A stretch of 64,000 nucleotides of DNA from Microglena sp. YARC (taxonomy: Eukaryota > Chlorophyta > Chlorophyceae > Chlamydomonadales > Chlamydomonadaceae): positions 48,397,954 to 48,461,953 of the forward strand of contig CM039462.1 of NCBI GenBank assembly GCA_022414725.1. The letters are read 5' to 3'. The notes under the pieces were generated by a model. The model was not told where the DNA came from. It did not search any database and was given only the letters and a program-made list of their open reading frames with translations. Positions 43,538 through 51,812 of this stretch are shown here, one piece after another. The position numbers and the translations under genes are program-made. Each line of letters starts with the position of its first letter. Within the stretch, counting starts at the first letter, position 1.

Positions 43538-45647
43538 ACATCATCATCATCATCAAATTATCAAAAGCAGGCCTCACCCTCTGTCACTGGGATGCCAGGG
43601 GCCGGCATATTGGGTTTGGTGGTTTGTGTTGTGGGTTTGGTGGGTGCGGTGGTTTTTGTGGTGGGTGTTGTGGTTTGTGTGGTGGGTGTGGTGGTTATAT
43701 GATATCATACTCGCCTTTGCTCAACATCATATGATATACTAGTCCTTACCCATAATGCACCCTTCCAAACCAAATAAAAGGGTGCCGATGACCTCGGGAC
43801 CACCGAGAGGCCAGGGTCCAAGAAGGAAGCGAAGCAGTAGGGACTGTCCATATGCAACATTTATGTGGTCTTTGGGACTGTTTTCTGCACCCTTTTGGCA
43901 CCCTTGTGGCACCCCTTTCACCCATAATGCACACTTTCAAGCCAAATAAAAGGGTGCCGATGACCTCGGGACCACCGAGAGGCCAGGGTCCAAGAAGGAA
44001 GCGAAGCAGTAGGGACTGTCCATATGCAACATTTATGTGGTCTTTGGGACTGTTTTCTGCACCCTTTTGGCACCCTTGTGGCACCCCTTTCACCCATAAT
44101 GCACACTTTCAAGCCAAATAAAAGGGTGCCGATGACCTCGGGACCACCGAGAGGCCAGGTTCCAAGAAGGAAGCGAAGCAGTAGGGACTGTCCATATGCA
44201 ACATTTATGGGGTCTTCGGCACTGTTTTCTGCACCCTTTTGGCACCCTTGTGGCACCCCTTTTGGCACCCTTGTGGCACGCCTTTCACCCATAATGCACC
44301 CTTTCAAGCCAAATAAAAAGGGTGCTAATAATGACCCCCTAAAGTAGCAATGCTCACCCTCTGTCACCAGGATGCCAGGGGCCAAGAAGGAAGCAAAGCA
44401 GTATGGACTATCCTTATACGGACTGTACGTGGCGCAGGTTAGCACCTGCATTGGTGTATGTGTGGTAGTGGTGGGTGTGGTGGTGAGGAAGGTGTGTGCT
44501 CCTGCATTGTGTCAAATCAGATTCTGGGTGAGTGGGGTGTGTGCGTGTGCAGTAGTGGTAGTGGTGGTGTGTGTATTCAGCAGCAGAGTGCCAACTGTAG
44601 CCACCACTGTGAGAGAGGGCGTTGACAACATTCTGGGTGAGTGGGGTGTGTGCGTGTGTGTGGCGGTGAGGAAGGTGTGTGCGTGTGTGTGGTGGTGAGG
44701 AAGGTGTGTGCGTGTGTGTGGTGGTGAGGAAGGTGTGTGCGTGTGTGTGGCGGTGAGGAAGCTGTGTGCACCTGCATTGTGTCAAATCAGTTTGTTGAGT
44801 GTTTGAGCAATGGACTCTCAGTCGGGTGGTTTAAAAAGGAGCAGATTGGGGTTTAAAAAGTCGGTTTAAAAAGGAGCAAAAAGCATAGGAGCAGCTTAGG
44901 GTTCAAAAATTCGTTTCAAAAAGTCAGTTTAGAATGGAGTGAAAAGGGAAAGGAGCAGTTTAGGGTTTAAAAAAGCGGTTTTAAAAGTCAGTTTAAAAAG
45001 GAGTGGAAAAGCAAAGGAATAGTTACGGGTTTACAAAGCCAATTAAAAAGTCAGTTTAAAAAGGAGCAAAAAAGCACAGGAGAAGCTTAGGGTTTAACCA
45101 GTCAGTTTAAAAATTCAGTCGCTGTCAAGCTGGAATGCTAGGAGGATAGCTTCAGCTCAATCACCCCACATAATAACTACATGGTCACCCACCCCCACAC
45201 CCACACCCGCCGTCAGGATCAGCCCCCACCACCCCCACCGCATCATTAGAAGTTCAAATTACCTGGACATCATCCGTGATGGAAGCACACAGCTGTGTCT
45301 CACAGTCACTGTCAAACTGGCATGCCATGCCCAGCTTCAGGCCATACAGCTGTACAGGGGGGCCTCGGGAGGTGTGGGGGGGGGGGGGCGACCTGCATGC
45401 ATGTGAGATGATGGGGGTGGGAACTTGCCTTGCTTGCAAACTGGAACATCCCTGGAAACTCATCCACACCCATACTGACCCCCCTCCCCCCCCCCCCCCC
45501 CCCCCTCCCATACACCCATCCCCCACACCAAATCCTGCACACCACACACCCACTCCCATACACCCATACTGACCCCCCCCCCCCTTCCCACACACCCATA
45601 CTGACTCCCCACCCACCCACCCCTCCCTCATCCACACCCATGCTGAT

Positions 45648-45678
<31 letters not shown>

Positions 45679-47978
45679 CCTCCCCCTCCCCTCCCCCTCC
45701 CCCTCCCCTCCCCCCTCCCCCTCTCCCCCTCCCCCTCCCCCCTCCCCCTCCCCTCCCCCCTCCCCTCCCCCTCCCCCTCCCCCCCTCCCACACACCCACA
45801 CAAGCGTGAGTAGAGCAGAATGTGCGAGAAGGAAAACACACACGCGGTTGTGAGAGGATGGGGGTGGGAAGGTGTGCTGACTGGGATTACAACACAGGCA
45901 GAAGTACAGCAGGATTTGAGAGAAGGAAAACACACACACGCAGTTGTGAGAGGAGGACGATGATGATTGCTTTTTTCCTGGTGCCCTACTGGACTCCAAA
46001 TGTGAACGCAGCTTGATGGAGCCTAGGGGGACTCGTGAAAACAAATAAAAGAAACAATAAAAACAAGTTCATGCATGTTAGGTTGGAAGTCCCACCTGGT
46101 CTGTGTATTATATGATGAGGATGAGGATGGATTGTTTTTTCCTGGTGCCGTACTGGACTCCAAATGTGAATGCAGCTTGATGGAGCCTAGGGGGACTTAT
46201 GAAAATCATGCCCACAAAAAAAGAAGAAGAAAACAATTAATTTATTTGTAATGTATCTCCATATGTGCCTAAGTCCTACCCTGAGTGGTACGGATGGTTT
46301 TCACCTATTACCTCAAGTCCAAAGTTTTTTTTTTTACCTAAACACATCAGTTCAACATATAAATACTCAGAGTTGGATTCTCTCAGGTGGTGGGAAGCAG
46401 GCAAAGCAAAATATGTGATTGTTTTCACTATGGGGCTCCCTAAGTCGGTACGAATTTTACGTAGAAGTGGAACAGGACCTATCGCTATCAAAAACAAGTT
46501 TTCGTAAAATAAAAGTAGGTAGCCCTATTGTGCACATCTTTCCTCATGAGTAATTGTTACATTAGGTTTTGGATGGCAGTACATGGGCAGTACGGGTAAA
46601 TATGGACCCCCAAAATACTGAAAATTTACATATTGTGGGTGCCCTAAGTGTGGTGCAACGCTGCACAAGCTGAATTGTTTCATTTGGGGTCTTGGATTGC
46701 TTCTTGGCACGAAGTCTAACTCTTTTTTTTTGAAATTTGAAATTTCAAAATTCAAATTTGTTTTCAAAATATATTCAACAAATAACTTTGTTTTCAACTT
46801 TGTTTCAAACATCCACATCTGAAGTTAGTTTTTGATTTGGGAAAGGGGGGTGAAATCTCAAGTTGGGAGCAGGGATTAGTATTTCCGCTATTTATAGCGA
46901 TCGCTAGTTTCGACCCCGTTTTGGCGAAATTATCGAAAATACTATAAACAGCTATAAAAAAAGATTTTTTTTTTTTTTTTTTTGCCCTCAATGGCCCTAA
47001 AAAGCTTTAGAAAGCATTAAAACGCTGTCCCCGGAGGAGGCCTAAAACCATAAAGCTTGAAGAAACCCACTTTCAGATTTGAAAAACAAATCACCAACTT
47101 GGGAGGTGGTATTGGGAGGTGATCAGGTGAATTGTCGAGTTGTACTGCTATCTCAGTAAATTCCGAGGCCAAGGCTGAAGCGCAGCCTCCGACCTTGTAA
47201 TGGTGGTTTGATAAGCCTTTCATCCCACAGTAACATAATTAGGAATAGCTTGCACGGCCTCGTGTCTGGCGCGATCTGGATTTGTACCACAATTTTATCG
47301 CACATCTGATGTACTGCCACCGGCCTTCCGTACAAGGCTGCTCGCGACCGCATGCAAATGCGGACCGGAAATACATGTGCGCGTAGCTGACACAATTGCG
47401 CGAAAGGTGGGCCAGACAGAATTCGATTCCGAGCATTTTGGGGCCTGTACGTATCTGTACCACAATCTTGCGCCGACTTAGGGTGTTTTTGGACTTGGGC
47501 ACCTGTGGAGATAATATAATTCTGATTTTAATTCTAATTTAATTAAAATTTAATTTTAATGTTAGCATTTTAGGTTGGAAGTCCCACCTGGTCTGTGCAA
47601 ATTATAGCAACGTCCTCATAGTGGGAGCAGTCGGACGTTCGGCTAAATTCACAGGACTGTAATTTAGCCTCAGTTCCACTGCATGACACATCATCCATCA
47701 ATATGGGCAGATCACTGGTATCTCCGATTAAGCTGGACCACGCATCCGGGTTTTTACCAATAAGGACTGCAACTGCTTCTTCTGTTGGCAGCCCCAGTTG
47801 TGCGCAAACAACACGCGCAGCAGTGTTTGAGAAGCCATCATCGCACACTGTGCCCCACTGACCCTTTACCAGCACCTCCAGGCAACCGGATGCTGCCCAT
47901 TCACAACCAACCAGCTGAACGTGTGCTGCGGCACCAGGGGAAGCATGTGGGGCAAAGTTGCTTCGATGAGGTAGTTAC

Positions 47979-48027
<49 letters not shown>

Positions 48028-50158
48028 GAGGAGGAGGAGGAGGAGGAGGAGGAGGAGGAGGAGGAGGAGGACGATGATGAGGAGGAGGAGGAGGAGGAGG
48101 AGGAGGAGGAGAAGGAGGAGGAGAAGGAGGACGATGATGATGATGAGGAGGAGGAGGAGGAGGAGAAGGAGGAGGAGGAGGAGGAGAAGGAGAAGGAGGA
48201 GGAGGAGGATCATGATTATATTTTTCCTGGTGCCCTATTGGACTCCAAATGTGCCCGCAGCTGGACAGAGCCAAGGGGGACTTGCGAAACATCCCCCCCC
48301 CCCCCCCCCCCCTCTTCCCCGCCCAAAACTGTGCCTCAAGATCCTGCAACCCCAAAAGAGATTTCAACCGATTCACCACCGACTGCACTTGTGCTGCGGC
48401 ATCAGGGAAAGCATCACATATATATCATAGTAAAATAAACCACTGTACCACTATACCTGTGTAAATCGATTACGAGTGCCAGAGATGTTGAGTTGGCATT
48501 GGCTGTGCATTTGTGAGTTTGTGGTGGATTGTGTAGTGTGTGTGTGTGTGTGGGAGATCAACATCATTAATGGGGGAACCTCCTTTATAAAAAAATAAAA
48601 AAATGGTCGCGACATTGCCACCATCCTCATATTCAAAGCCACTGCCATGGATGTCAAAATCGATGACAGCAATATAATCATCATCGTATTCCACATATAG
48701 ATCTGGGTAGTCGCCATTGTTGCCCCCAGTTGCCTGGCGAACAGGTCTTGAACCTGCACCATTGCCATGAAGTTAGACAAGTTCAAGATGTCCAAGAGAG
48801 CTCTTTATGCCGGAGTGTCTCTGCATAAGCCACGATTCAAACAATGTAAATTTAAATTAATTAATGTATATAAATTAAAATATCCATCTTATGAATTCAC
48901 TGCACCATTGCCATGACATTAGACACAATGGAGGTGCCTAATATAGCTCTTGGTGTCTTCCAAAGCGGCGATATAAAAAGAATACAAATGAAATACATAC
49001 AAAAATGTATTTGATTCATTTACCTGCACCGTTGGATGGCACCTGGGCTGCTGAAGCAAGTGTGCCTTGTAGGTCCCTCATAAACTTTGTCTGGCCACCT
49101 GGGAGACTTGATATAGACAACCTCGGTAAAAGAAGACGGAACTCAATCCTTGGGTTGAAGGAAGGGTCGAACGAGGTCTCATACTCTGTATCATAGGAAT
49201 AGGCATTAAAGCCATCCAAAGTTGGGGGATAGTCGGCAGGAGGATACAAGTCATCCCGAATAGGAGGAGGTGGAGAAGGACGAGGCGGAAGAGAAGAGTG
49301 AAGAGGAGGGGAGGGAGGAGGGGGAGAAGGAGAAGGAGGGAGAGAAGGACGAGGAGGGGGAGAAGAAGGAGGAGGGGGAGAAGGAGGAGGAGGGGGAAAA
49401 GAAGGAGGAGGGGGAGAAGGAGGAGAAAAGGGAGGAGGAGGGGGAGAAGGAGGAGGAGGTGGAGGAGAAGGAGGAGGAAGGGGTGGAGGCGGCGGTGACG
49501 GCGGCAGCGGCGGAAGATAAGATGGAGTATAAGGAGGAGAAGGTGCTGGAAGAGTAGCCTCAGTGGTATAAGATGGGAAAGAAGGAGGAGGATAAGCTGC
49601 TATGGGATAAGATGGGAGATAAGGATAATTCACATGAGGGCAGGGTGTATGCAGGGTGGAGATGTCAAATTCGGGGTTTGTATCAGGAAATAAGGTACTA
49701 CAGCATGGGGGTCAGCTTGGCAGGGGGAGGGCGCACCAAGTATATATGCTGGCAAGGGGTGTATGCGAATGTGTAAAATGGTGTGGGAAGAAAGTGGCCA
49801 AGTCAAAGGAGGGATTCTGCACTACTGATGCCTTGCAGTAGGTAACTCACCAGTGCAGGTTCCGGTGAAGGTCCAGTCAACACCTCCTCTGCTGGCGCAC
49901 ACAATTGAGGTTGGTATGCCGGTGTAGCCGGTATCACACACAGAGACTGTGCATGTGTCAGTATCAGTTGCGGCGGCGTCGCACTGGAAGCCAGTTGGAA
50001 CTTTGCAAGTATCAGCTGGAAGGCAGGCAGTAAAATACAATTAGTCGGGTTTCTCAAATGGTTGGGAAACAATTGACATTATATTATATTACCTGATATT
50101 ACATCATCATTTGTGCAAGCTGCTGTCAAGCGGCAGGGGGTTGAAGTGGCAGCGCACC
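37847..50158 (-). CDS. Modular single-pass membrane protein gene (11 exons, 5' end missing)
   Basis: Exons reconstructed from splice sites are 50158-50093, 50015-49851, 49599-49024, 48753-48580, 47925-47588, 45349-45263, 44445-44358, 42586-42286, 41128-40999, 39039-38114 and 38066-37847. Phases agree at every junction, giving about 1,022 residues to a stop at 37849-37847. The order is a Cys segment, sushi-like module, Pro-rich stretch, acidic segment, SRCR domain, small Cys segment, PAN/Apple-like region, a long extracellular region and a C-terminal membrane helix with a short basic tail. This suggests a cell-surface recognition or adhesion receptor; the ligand is unknown. One in-frame TAA (42482-42480) breaks the model. 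Upstream exons and signal peptide were not found. Confidence 0.7.
38114..39039 (-). CDS. Long extracellular exon, PAN-like cysteine start
   Basis: A GTGAGTGTGCAG acceptor precedes TGCTGGGCTGACTGG, encoding [20 protein letters not shown] and [20 protein letters not shown], again PAN/Apple-like. A long non-repetitive region follows with [20 protein letters not shown] and [20 protein letters not shown]. It ends in the [20 protein letters not shown] region. The 926-nt exon (phase 0 to 2) is the best-preserved coding block of the gene. Confidence 0.75.
40241..40400. mobile_element. Short palindromic MITE with TAGGGA ends
   Basis: TAGGGACCGGCATATCATATGAT at the left is the imperfect inverse of the right end, which stops at GCCGTTCCCTA. 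The body is ATATGATATCAT palindromes around an AAAGGCGAGCATG core. A second, reversed partial copy is at 43688-43737. No clear TSD. Confidence 0.65.
40428..40520 (+). repeat. ~21-bp tandem repeat
   Basis: Four units of CCAACCAACAACTACCAAGTG, the last diverged. The CCAACC motif echoes the neighbouring TTGG repeats on the other strand. Confidence 0.85.
40999..41128 (-). CDS. Exon following PAN-like segment
   Basis: ATATGCTGCAG acceptor and GCCGTGGCG/GTGAGT donor; 130 nt, phase 2 to 0, encoding [20 protein letters not shown] then [20 protein letters not shown]. The last ~20 bases and the donor are repeated six more times downstream in the intron. Confidence 0.65.
41222..42285 (+). repeat. ~28-bp intronic minisatellite
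   Basis: About 37 units containing CACACCTCTTCCCACCAGAC then AACCCACACA, with CTCTCC/CATACA variants, fill the intron between the PAN-like exon and the next exon. Minus-strand frames of ~370 codons in all three phases are artefacts of a stop-free unit. Confidence 0.95.
42286..42586 (-). CDS. Exon: PAN/Apple-like segment with one in-frame TAA
   Basis: An ATTGCAAACCCAG acceptor and ATTGCAG/GTGTGG donor bound 301 nt, phase 1 to 2. Residues [20 protein letters not shown] begin a PAN/Apple-like cysteine pattern (CWNLC...GCVASSWFY). The frame then meets TAA at 42482-42480 and continues without shift through [20 protein letters not shown] to the donor. Phase agreement on both sides suggests a recent nonsense mutation, a base error, or recoding. 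Confidence 0.6.
42642..42722 (-). mobile_element. SINE-like 3' end, copy 1
   Basis: On the minus strand it ends CCATGCCCCTCCAGGCGT then TATCTTTTTTT. It is shared with 52783-52870 (minus) and 59229-59328 (plus). Its upstream side merges into the 22-bp satellite. Confidence 0.75.
42723..43170 (+). repeat. 22-bp minisatellite
   Basis: About twenty near-identical units of AGTCAGTCACCATGTCAGAC plus AT. It begins inside the SINE-like sequence: AGTCACCATGGG of the SINE becomes AGTCACCATGTC. Confidence 0.97.
43360..43560 (+). repeat. (CAT)n microsatellite
   Basis: Degenerate then pure CAT repeats, mainly 43465-43550, preceded by a duplicate of the sequence around the PAN-exon acceptor (TGGGTTTGAAATTG...GGGACTGAGTT). 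Confidence 0.95.
43745..44340 (+). repeat. 172-bp tandem repeat carrying exon-end and AAAGGGTGC motifs
   Basis: CATAATGCAC recurs at 43751, 43923, 44095 and 44290. Each unit has GCACCCTTT...AAAGGGTGC as an inverted pair and, on the minus strand, a degenerate copy of the 44358 exon end (GACAGTCCCTACTGCTTCGC then TTCCTTCTTGGACCCTGG). The final unit is extended by 23 bp. Confidence 0.93.
44358..44445 (-). CDS. Exon: short Cys segment
   Basis: ACCAATGCAG acceptor and GACAGAGG/GTGAGC donor; 88 nt, phase 0 to 1. Encodes [20 protein letters not shown] then LAPGILVTE. Its 3' end and donor recur in degenerate form in the 172-bp intronic repeat (43.75-44.3 kb) and at 43573-43610; its acceptor recurs at about 44500 and 44770. 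Confidence 0.6.
44455..44790 (+). repeat. GT-rich ~33-bp array with duplicated acceptor segments
   Basis: GTGGTGAGGAAGGTGTGTGC repeats five times. CACCTGCATTGTGTCAAATC-like segments occur near 44502 and 44767; on the minus strand these read GACACAATGCAG/GTGC, matching the 3' splice site used at 44445. Confidence 0.85.
44830..45125 (+). repeat. ~60-bp repeat with TTTAGGGTTT-like units
   Basis: Five degenerate units of AGTCAGTTTAAAAAGGAGC followed by TTAGGGTTTAAAA. The TTTAGGG words match the Arabidopsis-type telomere repeat but are interspersed, so this is not a telomere. Confidence 0.85.
45263..45349 (-). CDS. Exon: short Cys segment (CxFDSDC)
   Basis: A CCCTGTACAG acceptor and GTCCAG/GTAATT donor give 87 nt, phase 0-0, encoding [20 protein letters not shown] then CASITDDVQ. 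The C..DSDC....C spacing resembles small EB- or dickkopf-type cysteine modules; too short to classify. Confidence 0.55.
45480..45800 (+). repeat. C-rich low-complexity tract
   Basis: Runs of 20 or more C near 45487-45505 and 45649-45675, then (CCCCTC)n to 45785, inside the intron upstream of the 45349 exon. Confidence 0.95.
45970..46206 (+). repeat. Two copies of the CAT-linked ~65-bp repeat
   Basis: TTTTTCCTGGTGCCCTACTG, GACTCCAAATGTGAACGCAG and CTTGATGGAGCCTAGGGGGA occur at 45975 and 46137, each preceded by GATGAT-type triplets. Other copies are at 31770, 48225, 56765-56825 (reverse) and 61405-61470 (reverse). Confidence 0.88.
46207..47570. other. Intron sequence, no gene
   Basis: AT-rich unique sequence between the SRCR exon and the next exon. 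It contains T-runs near 46326 and 46966-46982 and a GAAATTTGAAATTTCAAATTC-like palindromic stretch near 46731-46760. Confidence 0.5.
47588..47925 (-). CDS. Exon: scavenger receptor cysteine-rich (SRCR) domain
   Basis: A CCCCTGGTGCCGCAG acceptor and GACCAG/GTGGGA donor bound 338 nt (phase 1 in, 0 out). The translation [20 protein letters not shown] is followed directly by [10 protein letters not shown], the SRCR signature. Then come [32 protein letters not shown] and the terminal [12 protein letters not shown]. Cysteines fit a group-type SRCR domain, with two extra cysteines near the N-terminus. SRCR domains mediate extracellular ligand binding and occur in animals and green algae. A copy of the last ~15 exon bases with its donor lies in the downstream intron at 46081-46105. 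Confidence 0.92.
47980..48225 (+). repeat. (GAT)n(GAG)n microsatellite
   Basis: About 45 bp of GAT repeats and 170 bp of GAG with GAT interruptions, in the intron just upstream of the SRCR exon and abutting a CAT-linked repeat copy at 48225. Confidence 0.96.
48580..48753 (-). CDS. Exon: acidic segment upstream of SRCR
   Basis: After a CAATGGTGCAG acceptor the phase-1 frame reads [20 protein letters not shown] and [20 protein letters not shown]. The preceding exon's ending codon joins in phase. The donor at 48579 (GGAG/GTTCCC) fits phase 1 to the SRCR exon but is weak; an alternative donor lies about 45 nt upstream. Confidence 0.5.
49024..49599 (-). CDS. Exon: SPPPP hydroxyproline-type region plus globular tail
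   Basis: An acceptor TCTTATCCCATAG and donor GGTGCAG/GTAAAT bound 576 nt, phase 1-1. About 120 residues are (S)PPP repeats, like hydroxyproline-rich glycoproteins of green algal extracellular matrix. They are followed by [19 protein letters not shown] and [20 protein letters not shown]. The tail is ordinary sequence, which argues that the Pro-rich part is translated. Confidence 0.65.
49851..50015 (-). CDS. Exon: sushi/CCP-like cysteine module
   Basis: A CTGCCTTCCAG acceptor and CACTG/GTGAGT donor bound 165 nt with phase 1 at both ends, the classic arrangement for shuffled extracellular modules. The product [13 protein letters not shown], then [14 protein letters not shown] and WTFTGTCT has the cysteine pattern and GYxG...W..TG.C ending of sushi/CCP-like repeats, with one extra cysteine. 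Sushi modules bind proteins or glycans on cell surfaces. Confidence 0.7.
50093..50158 (-). CDS. Exon: short Cys-containing segment
   Basis: Encodes [21 protein letters not shown] with an ATATCAG/GTAATA donor. It is phase 1 at both ends if the weak AAATAAAG acceptor is right. It is the most upstream exon I can support; the acceptor lacks a good pyrimidine tract. Confidence 0.45.
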
Positions 50159-50159
50159 C

Positions 50160-51725
50160 TTTATTTACAACGTACTTGTTCTATTTTGACATGTTTTGAA
50201 TTTGTAGTCTTTCTGTGATCTTCATAATCTCAAGAAGTAATAAGCGGGCGAGCACCGCCCTGCTTAGCAAGGCAATGCTTAATAGCGGTTTATCAGCCAA
50301 TTTTTTTAGTAGCTGGTGCAGAGCCTATTTTAGGCGGCATGGAAGGTTACGGTGAAAGCCAGCCCTATGTTTGGCCTGCAAACCATGTGCGAGATATCAC
50401 GAAACGGGGGTGGAAACCGGTTTCGGTGAAATCGGTTTGTTGACCGCGATGCTGATGCTCGAACTGATCTAGATATCTGATGGATTATTGCGAAGGGATG
50501 CTGGGAAGGCCGTGCGCTTAACAGATTGCCAGATTGTTGCTCAGCGAGTTCAATCGAGCTCGATGACTGTGCACTACATTTCCAACTCACCAAGGTCTCA
50601 CATTGAGGGGAATCCAGTGCACAGTCCTCGAGCTCCTGCGGTTCCGAGCGTCCACTCCCTTCAAATCTACGAATGGGAGGTACAAGCTCTACTCCTTTAG
50701 CAATAATCCTGGTATCTATTGCATTGACAAGTTTTGCATGCGGCTCAAGATTTTTGTCGACCTGGAAAATTGAGGGTCGAAAAACGGGTTTCGCTGACTG
50801 GATGTAGACGCGTCTACATCCGCATCCGTCTACATCCAAACTTGCCGCGGCCTGTTGCACGCGGCACGCGCAGGCACGCGCACGGCAACTTGAAACCTCT
50901 CCTCCCAAGACCAGTTTTCACCCTCTTTTCGTGATTTCGCATGCGGTGAGTGGATAAGAGTGACACGCTGGCGAAGTTAAAATGGACGTTTCTGTACTCC
51001 ACAAGTTGCCGTGCACGCGTGCGACCAGGCTGCTCCGCGATAATATCTCCCGCGATAATATCCCCCCTGTCAATTTATCAGTTAGTTCCGGAGAATCTGC
51101 CAACGTGATCCCGTCACGGCGTCGTCCAAGCCTGCCTCCTGCACTGATGCGAATCTACGAATCTGCCAAAGTGAATGACATAACTAGCAACCTTATTTAT
51201 GACATCATAACTGCCAACCTTATATATATGACATCATAACAAGCACAGTGCCCGTACTGCCGTGCTGGAGGACAGGTTTACAGGTTACATGTTACAGTTA
51301 TAGGACGGGTTATCCATCGAGAAGTAAAGCAGCTTCACACCGCTGCTTCTCAACAATTGCACGAACAGTTCGCAGATCCATCTCCGTCCCCTCCCCCTTT
51401 TTAGAGCCAGCCAGCCAGGTGAAGGCCTCATCACGACCCCGGCCAAATAGTCCGCAAAAGGTGCACTTCATATCCCGCGCCGAGTTTTTTCAGTACAATA
51501 AAGCCATCCACATCCATCCTGCCGTGTACTACTAGCACAACTCGAGTGCTCTTACAGCTCGTGTTCGCACGTTGCTGACCAAACTCTCTACCCCCCACCC
51601 CCACCCCCACCCCACACACACCCAGACACACCCCCAGACACACCCTCGCACACCCCACACCCCAACCCCCAACCCCCAACCCCCACATTCCAACCCAACC
51701 CACCTAACCCAAACCCCTTGCGCAG
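50160..51725. other. Region between the two long genes
   Basis: The minus-strand gene starts somewhere above 50158 and the plus-strand gene somewhere below 51726, so this interval may hold a shared divergent promoter and first exons I could not identify. Short frames have no recognisable domains. A CATCCGTCTACATCC direct repeat lies near 50820, and C-rich (CCCCCA)n sequence lies at 51590-51720. Confidence 0.45.
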
Positions 51726-51812
51726 AGCAAGTTGTCAGAACGTGACCTCACCATGTTCCTTTCCTGTTTCGGGCTCAACAAAAAGTCAGTGAAGACGTCC
51801 TACCTGTCCGAG
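51726..51812 (+). CDS. Exon of the plus-strand gene
   Basis: A CCTTGCGCAG acceptor and TCCGAG/GTGAGA donor bound 87 nt in phase 0-0. The product SKLSERDLTMFLSCFGLNKK is followed by SVKTSYLSE. No domain was recognised. Confidence 0.55.

Noticed and set aside
44830..45125. Telomere or subtelomere
   Set aside because: TTAGGG words are interspersed with unrelated sequence and lie inside an intron of a supported gene.
50330..50908. 192-codon minus frame between the two long genes
   Set aside because: No recognisable domain, no splice-site support, and composition not better than neighbouring random frames.
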